DNA of 5,402 nucleotides, taken from CAYVQE01 sp964633205 (GTDB lineage Bacteria > Myxococcota > B64-G9). This document shows, piece by piece, positions 1-4,363 of this stretch (within the stretch, counting starts at the first letter, position 1; the number at the start of each line of letters is the position of its first letter). The DNA is taken from contig CAZWFN010000259.1 of the NCBI GenBank assembly GCA_964633205.1, positions 1 through 5,402 on the forward strand. Direction: 5' to 3'. Below the pieces are notes generated by a model, which was not told the origin of the DNA, searched no databases, and saw only the letters and a list, made by a program, of their open reading frames with translations. Position numbers and translations under genes: made by a program.

Positions 1-275
1 GGTGACTGTTGGCCGGCCGTTCAGCTCAATCAGAAACCTCTACAGCGCGGATCGCCCCTGGACCTACCGATTTTTGATCGGGAGGCCGCGGCACGGCCGT
101 GGGCTCCCGCTGCCGCCCTCTGGGGCGGTGCCCAGGGGGCGGAAATCCTTCAAGGTTCAACTCGGGTGGTCCGGATCGAGCGCACCGGAGCGAGGTGCTC
201 TGCCGGGGTGGGGAAGGGCGATCGTTTTGCACCGCCGGAGACGGGCCCGAGCGGCTCTGGGGCGGTTGCGGTGAA
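1..275. other. Upstream stretch with no supportable gene
   Basis: No convincing coding region was found on either strand. The open frames here give Arg/Pro/Gly-rich translations typical of GC-rich shadow frames, and none has a good SD or a recognisable domain. Two small hairpins are visible: CCGAT/ATCGG around a five-base loop (67-81) and CCGCCC/GGGCGG around a four-base loop (113-128). Neither is followed by a T-tract, so neither is called a terminator. The stretch may be the 3' flank of an upstream gene plus a long leader. Confidence 0.45.
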
Positions 276-303
276 TTGGCAAACGATTTGCTAACCCTAT
301 CGT
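276..303 (+). promoter_or_regulatory. Putative promoter with overlapping palindromic operator upstream of the Hsp20 gene
   Basis: This is an AT-richer patch in otherwise very GC-rich DNA. TTGGCA (276-281) resembles a -35 box, and TATCGT (298-303) is a weak -10 box at 16-base spacing. The bases from 276 to 294 form an inverted repeat, TTGGCAAA / TTTGCTAA, separated by CGA, with 7 of 8 positions complementary. A repressor bound there would cover the promoter core. It is neither the CIRCE element of HrcA (TTAGCACTC-N9-GAGTGCTAA) nor the HAIR element of HspR (CTTGAGT-N7-ACTCAAG). Alternatively, CCCTAT (295-300) could be part of a sigma32-like -10, but no good sigma32 -35 is visible. The palindrome is seen directly; the promoter call is inference. 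Confidence 0.4.
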
Positions 304-323
304 GGAGCAGCCGCGAACTACCG

Positions 324-333
324 AAGGAGGTGA
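324..333 (+). promoter_or_regulatory. Extended Shine-Dalgarno that fixes the Hsp20 start
   Basis: AAGGAGGTGA is a full ten-base match to the complement of the usual 16S rRNA 3' end. Its GGAGG core sits seven bases before the ATG at 338. It therefore favours that ATG over the in-frame GTG at 302 and suggests a high translation rate. Confidence 0.8.
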
Positions 334-337
334 GCGG

Positions 338-1000
338 ATGGCGAACGGCGCTGGCAATCGGACGACTCTGGTGCTGGGGATCATCCTGCTGGTGGCGGTG
401 GTGGCCATCGGCGTGCAGGGCTACTTCCTGCAGCAGGCCACCGAGCGGCTGGAGAGCCTGCGCAGCGGCCGCGGTCTGCCCGAGGTGGAGCCGCCGCCGG
501 CCGCTGCGGTGGCCGAGCAGCAGCGGGCCGAGCAGGCCGATCGCGCCGACACCGCCCCCTGGCCGCCGGTGCCCACCGACATGGTGACCGAGCTGCGGCG
601 GCTGGAGGCCGAGATGGACCGGCTGTTCCAGTCCAGCTTCCAGCGCATCGGCGCCGGCGATCAGCCGCTGGGGGGTATGGCGGATGTAATGCCCTTCCAG
701 CCCTTGCTGGACGTGCGCGAGGAGGCCGAGCGCATCGTGGTCGAGGTCGATCTGCCCGGGGTGGACGAGGCCGACCTGGACGTGACCGTGCGCGACGAGC
801 GGCTGCTGGTGCTGCGCGGTGAGCGGCAGCAGACCGAGAAGAAGAAGAACGCGGAGGGCAAGGTGGTGCTGCACGAGCGGCGCAGCGGCCGCTTCGAGCG
901 CCAGTTGATGCTGCCGGCTGCGGTCGATGCCGAGCGGATGGTGGCCGAGCGCGAGGGCGGGGTGTTGACCATCGTGCTGCCCAAGAAGAAGGCCGGTTGA
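338..1000 (+). CDS. Small heat shock protein (Hsp20/alpha-crystallin family) with N-terminal membrane anchor
   Basis: Predicted 220-residue protein. Small heat shock proteins are ATP-independent holdases that bind unfolding proteins. Residues about 9-28 form one uninterrupted hydrophobic segment (LVLGIILLVAVVAIGV core) preceded by a single Arg, so it reads as a signal anchor rather than a cleaved signal peptide. A polar, Ala/Pro/Glu-rich linker (about 32-80) follows, then a short charged helix (83-105). The alpha-crystallin domain spans about 119-216: it opens with PLLDVREEAERIVVEVDLPG, has the strand DLDVTV, the segment LHERRSGRFERQLMLP and the hallmark GGVLTIVLPK near the end. The protein stops four residues later, so the usual C-terminal I-x-I oligomerisation motif is absent. 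The anchor and linker make it longer than the typical 140-160 residues. The start is set by a near-perfect SD. The BON gene follows after 32 bases and is probably co-transcribed. The family is certain; which side of the membrane the domain faces is inference. Confidence 0.93.
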   Translation: MANGAGNRTTLVLGIILLVAVVAIGVQGYFLQQATERLESLRSGRGLPEVEPPPAAAVAEQQRAEQADRADTAPWPPVPTDMVTELRRLEAEMDRLFQSSFQRIGAGDQPLGGMADVMPFQPLLDVREEAERIVVEVDLPGVDEADLDVTVRDERLLVLRGERQQTEKKKNAEGKVVLHERRSGRFERQLMLPAAVDAERMVAEREGGVLTIVLPKKKAG

Positions 1001-1032
1001 GGAGCATGGCGGCCGGGGAGAGGAGAGTGGAT

Positions 1033-1335
1033 ATGCGCCGCGACGGGCCGAACGACGGCGACGGCAAGGACGTGCTGCTCGAGGCCATCAGTCGACTCGA
1101 ACGCCAGGCCGGCCTGGACCAGGGCCAGGTGCTGGTGATGCTGCGCGAGCGCCGGGTGGTGCTCAGTGGCCGGGTGCGCGATCGCGGCACCCGCAAGTTG
1201 GCCGAGGTGGTGGTCGGCCGGGCGCCCGGGGTCGAGGGGGTGCAAAACGAGTTGGAGGTCGAGGACCAGCCCCGGGCCGAGCCGGTGCTCCGGCCGGCCG
1301 GCGCCTCCAGTATCGGCGGCTCGATCCCCGAGTAG
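1033..1335 (+). CDS. Small BON-domain protein
   Basis: Predicted 100-residue protein. BON domains are alpha/beta modules found in envelope-stress and osmotic-stress proteins (OsmY, Kbp) and in secretin-associated proteins; they are thought to bind lipids or other ligands. Residues about 13-78 show the pattern: an amphipathic helix (DVLLEAISRLERQ), a strand pair with VLSGRV, a second helix (RKLAEVVVGR), then APGVEGVQNELEV, matching the family's xPGVxxVxNxLxV ending. The tail (79-100) is Pro/Gly-rich and looks disordered. There is no signal peptide or membrane segment, unlike OsmY, so a cytoplasmic location is expected. ATG 1033 was chosen because GAGGAGA (1020-1026) lies at good SD distance; ATG 1006 and TTG 997 have their SD too close or overlap the upstream stop. 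It sits 32 bases after the Hsp20 gene and is probably in its operon. Confidence 0.85.
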   Translation: MRRDGPNDGDGKDVLLEAISRLERQAGLDQGQVLVMLRERRVVLSGRVRDRGTRKLAEVVVGRAPGVEGVQNELEVEDQPRAEPVLRPAGASSIGGSIPE

Positions 1336-1375
1336 GGATTTGATTGCGGCCGTGCGGCAGCTTTGAGAAGCGCCG

Positions 1376-1393
1376 GCCAGCGGCGGCGCTGGC
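1376..1393 (+). other. GC-rich hairpin after the BON gene
   Basis: GCCAGCG (1376-1382) and CGCTGGC (1387-1393) form a perfect seven-base-pair stem with a GCGG loop, 41 bases after the BON stop codon. No T-tract follows, so a standard intrinsic terminator is not supported. It could still act as a T-less terminator or protect the 3' end of the mRNA. Chance formation is quite possible at this GC content. Confidence 0.3.
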
Positions 1394-1420
1394 GCTCGCC
1401 GCCGGGGGCGGACAAGTCAG

Positions 1421-1449
1421 TTGCCAAGCTCCACGATTTTATGTATCTT
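1421..1449 (+). promoter_or_regulatory. Putative sigma70-type promoter for the hydrolase/membrane-protein pair
   Basis: TTGCCA (1421-1426) and TATCTT (1444-1449) are separated by 17 bases. They lie in the only AT-rich stretch of the 179-base gap between the BON gene and the hydrolase gene. The -35 matches five of six consensus bases and the -10 four of six. A transcript would start near 1456 and include the palindrome at 1474-1495 in a leader of about 60 bases. This fits genes 3 and 4 being a separate transcription unit from genes 1 and 2. Confidence 0.4.
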
Positions 1450-1473
1450 CCCATCCCGACGACCAATCCAACC

Positions 1474-1495
1474 CCGCGGGCCAGCTGGCCCGCGG
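1474..1495. repeat. Perfect 22-base GC-rich palindrome in the leader of the hydrolase gene
   Basis: The whole interval equals its own reverse complement. It begins CCGCGGGCC, is centred on AGCT and ends GGCCCGCGG. As RNA it would fold into a nine-base-pair stem with a four-base loop, ending six bases before the AGGAGG SD (1502-1507) of the next gene. It could be a DNA operator or an RNA structure affecting translation or stability. No T-tract follows, so it is not a standard terminator. The palindrome is directly visible; its function is unknown. Confidence 0.6.
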
Positions 1496-1514
1496 ACCGC
1501 CAGGAGGTCGGCCG

Positions 1515-2354
1515 ATGGGTGGGCCTGCGGAGCGCAAAGTCGATTTTCTGAACAAGATCCTGCCCCTGATTCAACCCGGGGACGTGATCAACTTCGATTC
1601 CACCACCGAGTGGTACAACCTGCATCTGCACGCGGCCTACTGGGCCATCCGGTGCCACCAGCGCCAGATGTTCGGCAACCTGAGCCGCTGGCGCGACGTG
1701 CACTCCATGCTCTACCTGGACGAGGATCAGGTCTTTACGGTCGAGCCGCCGCGGGCCCGCTTCGTCCAGCTCGAGGAGCTGTACCAGGACACCATCACCC
1801 TGTGGCGCTACACCAAGCGCGAGTTCGCCGACGCGGATCTCGAGGTGATGGCGGATGCGGCCGCCGAGCTCGAGGGTACGGTCTACGACGTGGGCCAGCT
1901 GCTCGACATCGCCATCAACCACATCATGGGCTACCCGCACACCATCCACTATCGCATCTTCGACTTCTCCAAGTACTGCAAGGTCTGCTCGGTCGGGGTG
2001 CGCGTCTGCTACGAGGCGCTGCGCAAGCACCTCGAGCAGCAGGGCGCCGAGCCGCCCATGAAGCGGCTGTTCTCCAGCTTCAAGTACGACACCTGGCTCG
2101 AGAGCGACATCGTCATGGACAGCAACACCGAGCTGCGCGGCGTGGACGTCGAGGCCACCAGCCCGGCGCATTTCGCCAACTCGGAGTGGTTCGACGACGA
2201 GTTCGAGATGGTGGCCCAGTTCGATCGCGGCCAGCAGGTCTACCCGCCGCCGCCGCAGCCGGCCGGGCAGCAGCCGGAGGCCGGCGCGGCTGAAGCGGAC
2301 CACGGCCACGGCGATCACGAAGACCACGACGACGGCCACGGCGCCGGCCACTGA
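1515..2354 (+). CDS. Probable permuted papain-like (YiiX/YaeF, C92-type NlpC/P60 superfamily) hydrolase with His-rich tail
   Basis: Predicted 279-residue protein with no signal peptide. Permuted NlpC/P60 (LRAT-like) enzymes cleave amide or ester bonds using a His placed before the Cys nucleophile. The expected landmarks are here in order: IQPGDVINFDS (about 19-29, the usual GD opening), DVHSMLYLDEDQVFTVEPP (61-79) with candidate catalytic His63 and the Glu77-Pro that commonly follows, a strand with ITLWRY (94-99), a YDVGQLLDIA helix (124-133), and KYCKVCSVGVRVCYEAL (153-169), where Cys158-Ser fits the usual Cys-Ser-x-x-V nucleophile helix. The C-terminus is Pro/Gln/Ala-rich (243-260), then Asp/His/Gly-rich with six His between 263 and 279, a possible metal-binding tail. 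AGGAGG (1502-1507) at seven-base spacing sets the start. A membrane-protein gene follows after 51 bases. The fold call rests on motif order, not a search; the substrate is unknown. Confidence 0.6.
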   Translation: MGGPAERKVDFLNKILPLIQPGDVINFDSTTEWYNLHLHAAYWAIRCHQRQMFGNLSRWRDVHSMLYLDEDQVFTVEPPRARFVQLEELYQDTITLWRYTKREFADADLEVMADAAAELEGTVYDVGQLLDIAINHIMGYPHTIHYRIFDFSKYCKVCSVGVRVCYEALRKHLEQQGAEPPMKRLFSSFKYDTWLESDIVMDSNTELRGVDVEATSPAHFANSEWFDDEFEMVAQFDRGQQVYPPPPQPAGQQPEAGAAEADHGHGDHEDHDDGHGAGH

Positions 2355-2405
2355 GCCCGGCCGCGCCGGCTGGACCCGGCGGCCGTCTGCGACCACAATG
2401 GACCC

Positions 2406-3677
2406 ATGGGACCGCTGAGGGGATTCTTCGACGGGCCGGTGTCCTTCTTCGTCTTCTGGCGGATGCTGGATCGGCGCGCCTGGGCCATCTACCTGGGCTA
2501 CACCCTGTTTGCCGGCGGCATGGTGACCGCCTTCGCCGTGGCCATGCTGGCGCTGGGCCCCGAGGCCAAGGAGTCGCTGCTCGACTACCTGTTCCCGCAG
2601 CACTGGCGGCTGGCCGGGCGCATGGTGTTCGAGCGCTTCTTCGGCAAGCTGGGCAACCAGGTGCTGGCCAACTTCATCATCAACGGCTCGATGAGCGTCA
2701 TCAGCCTGACCTGCTTCGTGTTCAAGGAGCAGCTGTCGCGGCGCATCGAGCACACCAACGACTTGCTGCCCGGGGGCCACTCGCCCTGGCCGCTGTGGCG
2801 CCAGGGTGTCGAAGAGTTCAAGTACGTCCTGCTGTACTGGTTCGCCTACAACGTGATCTTCTGGATCTCGTACCCGCCCTGGCCGGCCACCCGGCTGCTG
2901 GGCCAGGTGCTGAGCTACTTGGTGCTCTTTCTGCTGTTCAACATCATCTTTCTGTGCCCGCTGTTTCTGCGCCACCGGGTGGGCTACGCCCGCATGGTGC
3001 GCACCTTCTTCGTCCGGCCCTTCGCCTCCTTCGGCTTCGCCGCCTTCTTCCTGGCGCCCAGCCTGATCGCGGCCCAGCTGCTGGCCGGCCAGGAGATGAA
3101 GCTGGCCATCCCGGTGCTGCTGGTCATCCACGTGCTGACCGTGGCCCCGGCCGCCTCGGCCGGCACCTGGGTGGCCGCCCGGCTGCTACCGGCCGCCCAG
3201 GCCCTGCGGCCCACCCGGCGCGTGAGCCGGGTGAGCGGGCTGCTGGTGATGGCGCTGGTGGTGGCCGCCAGCGGCTACGTGTTCTCGCGGCTGGCCGACT
3301 CCATCAACGCCAAGACTCAGATCCTCAAGTGCGACTACAGCGTGGACTGGGGCTCGTTCGAGCTCGACCCGCCGAGCCTGAGCGACCTGTCGGTGGGCCT
3401 GTCGCTGGATATCGAGATCACCAACCCCACCGAGGTCGACGTGCGCATCGAGAACAGCCGGCTGGAGGTCGAGAATGCCGGCCGCCACTTCGGCACCGTC
3501 CACCTCGGCCGCATCGAGGTGCCCGCCGGCGCCACCCGCCGCCAGCGCGTGGACCTGCGCCTCGAGATCGCCCTGGGCCGCCTGCTGGAATACAAGGACC
3601 TGCTCGATAAGCCTTGGGAGTTCGTCCTCTGGGTGGAGGTCGACGAGGACTGGGAGTTCCCGGTCTACTTCCGCTGA
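2406..3677 (+). CDS. Polytopic inner-membrane protein with C-terminal LEA_2/WHy-like domain
   Basis: Predicted 423-residue protein. I do not recognise the membrane part as a named family. It has about seven hydrophobic segments (roughly 27-50, 85-107, 139-156, 164-187, 205-226, 232-256, 277-295), several rich in Phe, Trp and Tyr. Residues about 305-395 look like an LEA_2 (late embryogenesis abundant group 2/WHy) beta-sandwich: alternating strands around LSLDIEITNPTEVDVRIENS, with the typical N-P-T (often N-P-N) turn after the strand, then a second edge strand and EVPAGATRRQRVDL, as in the family's 'ip.g....v.v' region. Such domains usually occur in small secreted proteins or lipoproteins linked to desiccation tolerance or lipid transfer. 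The ATG at 2406 has no good SD; a six-base-pair hairpin (2364-2381) lies in the 51-base gap, so translation may depend on the upstream hydrolase gene. The terminator-like hairpin follows closely. Function is unassigned. Confidence 0.8.
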   Translation: MGPLRGFFDGPVSFFVFWRMLDRRAWAIYLGYTLFAGGMVTAFAVAMLALGPEAKESLLDYLFPQHWRLAGRMVFERFFGKLGNQVLANFIINGSMSVISLTCFVFKEQLSRRIEHTNDLLPGGHSPWPLWRQGVEEFKYVLLYWFAYNVIFWISYPPWPATRLLGQVLSYLVLFLLFNIIFLCPLFLRHRVGYARMVRTFFVRPFASFGFAAFFLAPSLIAAQLLAGQEMKLAIPVLLVIHVLTVAPAASAGTWVAARLLPAAQALRPTRRVSRVSGLLVMALVVAASGYVFSRLADSINAKTQILKCDYSVDWGSFELDPPSLSDLSVGLSLDIEITNPTEVDVRIENSRLEVENAGRHFGTVHLGRIEVPAGATRRQRVDLRLEIALGRLLEYKDLLDKPWEFVLWVEVDEDWEFPVYFR

Positions 3678-3681
3678 CGGC

Positions 3682-3715
3682 GCCGTTTACGGCTTCGTGA
3701 TGGCACGGTTTTTTT
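3682..3715 (+). terminator. Probable rho-independent terminator after the membrane-protein gene
   Basis: CCGT (3683-3686) can pair with ACGG (3705-3708), with a G-T wobble extension, and seven consecutive T follow (3709-3715). It begins five bases after the stop codon at 3677. The outer stem is short and the loop long, so strength is uncertain, but the T-run is the only one of its kind in the window. A second weak hairpin followed by TTTCTTTCTC (about 3732-3756) could be a backup. Confidence 0.45.
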
Positions 3716-3778
3716 ACGAAAAGTGGCGGATACCCAGTTCTGGGGGTTTCTTTCTCACCCCGCCCTGATCCACAATAT

Positions 3779-3819
3779 GACCGCTCTGATCGAACTAGAT
3801 CGGAATGTCCGGAGCGGTC
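3779..3819. promoter_or_regulatory. Nested inverted repeat abutting the first LuxR start codon
   Basis: GACCGCTC (3779-3786) and GAGCGGTC (3812-3819) are perfect eight-base complements. Between them a second dyad, GATC (3788-3791) and GATC (3798-3801), flanks GAACTA. The right arm contains most of the weak SD GGAG (3811-3814) and ends one base before the ATG at 3820. As RNA the structure would hide the ribosome site; as DNA it could be an operator, for instance for autoregulation by the LuxR proteins. The repeat is directly visible; either function is inference. Confidence 0.5.
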
Positions 3820-4363
3820 ATGGGGTGGAGTCCGGAAGAGACCAGGCGGGTGCTGGCGGGTTGCTGCCGCGAGCTCGAGGCCGATTGGTGCGGGTTGGTG
3901 CCTTTCCACGCATTGGAGCATCACCTGCCCGACAGCCTGTATTGCCGCGATGAGCCGGCGGCTGCGCCGCGCCGCCGCCCGGGCCGCCGCTGACGCCGCC
4001 GATCAGCCGGTGCCGCTGGCCTGGCCCGGCCTCGCGCGCAAGGGCCGGCGGGCCAGCGTGTACTGCCCGCGGCGCGAGTCGTGGGGCGAGAACCTGACCT
4101 TGGTGCTGGTCAGCCCGGCCGACGAGCCCGCCGTCCAGCCCGCGCCGCACATCGACCTGGAGCAGTACGGCTGCACCCGGCGCGAGACCGAGGTGGCCGC
4201 CCTGGCCGCCGGCGGCCTCACCACCGCCGCCATCGCCGAGCAGCTCGGCATCAGCTACCACACCGCCCACCACCACATGAAGCAGCTCTACCGCAAGCTG
4301 GGCGTGTGCAACCGAGCCGGCCTGGCCTGCTTGCTGCTGGGCCAAGGAGACACCGCCCCGTGA
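3820..4363 (+). CDS. LuxR-type HTH transcriptional regulator, frame disrupted by one base
   Basis: Two overlapping frames make up one protein. The first (3820-3993) begins MGWSPEETRRVLAGCCRELE and includes DWCGLVPFHALEHHLPDSLYC, resembling the opening of a small sensor domain (GAF-like, unproven). It ends in an Arg/Pro run and a stop at 3991-3993. The second frame, open well before its ATG at 3950, carries WGENLTLVLVSP and the C-terminal HTH: CTRRETEVAALAAGGLTTAAIAEQLG then SYHTAHHHMKQLYRKLGV and an R-x-x-L-x-x-L-L ending, a complete LuxR/GerE fold of about 57 residues (about 4172-4342). Reading through needs one base skipped within about 3945-3993, a GCC/CGC-repetitive stretch. The total length (544 bases) is one above a multiple of three, fitting a single extra base; the repaired product is about 180 residues. 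ATG 3820 is preferred over 3805 because GGAG lies before it. A shorter gene from 3950 is possible but has no SD. The HTH call is certain; the repaired structure is inference. Confidence 0.75.
4344..4350 (+). promoter_or_regulatory. Shine-Dalgarno inside the first LuxR gene that sets the GTG start of the second
   Basis: AAGGAGA lies nine bases before the GTG at 4360. That GTG overlaps the TGA stop (4361-4363) of the first regulator as GTGA, a classic arrangement for translational coupling. It is the reason for preferring 4360 over the ATG pair at 4565/4568. Confidence 0.7.

Noticed and set aside
113..128. Terminator hairpin in the upstream stretch
   Set aside because: There is no T-tract after the stem, and such short GC stems are expected by chance here.
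154..163. tRNA T-loop-like GGTTCAACTC
   Set aside because: The flanking bases do not form a five-base-pair T stem, and no acceptor, D or anticodon arms are present.
276..294. CIRCE or HAIR heat-shock operator
   Set aside because: The dyad has a 3-base spacer and different half-sites, so it does not fit either consensus.
26..874. Minus-strand open frame opposite the Hsp20 gene and the upstream region
   Set aside because: The His/Leu/Gln-rich shadow of the alpha-crystallin coding frame has no SD and no recognisable domain.
997..1032. Earlier TTG (997) or ATG (1006) start for the BON gene
   Set aside because: These starts overlap or crowd the Hsp20 stop and have poorly spaced SD, while GAGGAGA lies at the right distance before ATG 1033.
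1421..2293. Alternative + frame over the hydrolase gene
   Set aside because: It is Arg/Ala/Gly-rich with no motifs, whereas the overlapping frame has a clear SD, NlpC/P60-like motifs and normal composition.
381..3131. Very long minus-strand open frame (about 916 codons) antisense to four genes
   Set aside because: Its product is low-complexity His/Gln/Arg/Pro-rich, crosses several real genes and has no domain. It is a shadow caused by GC-rich codon bias on the + strand.
3723..3953. Small + frame ORF in the gap and over the LuxR start
   Set aside because: It has no SD or domain, and it crosses the inverted repeat and the better-supported LuxR N-terminus.
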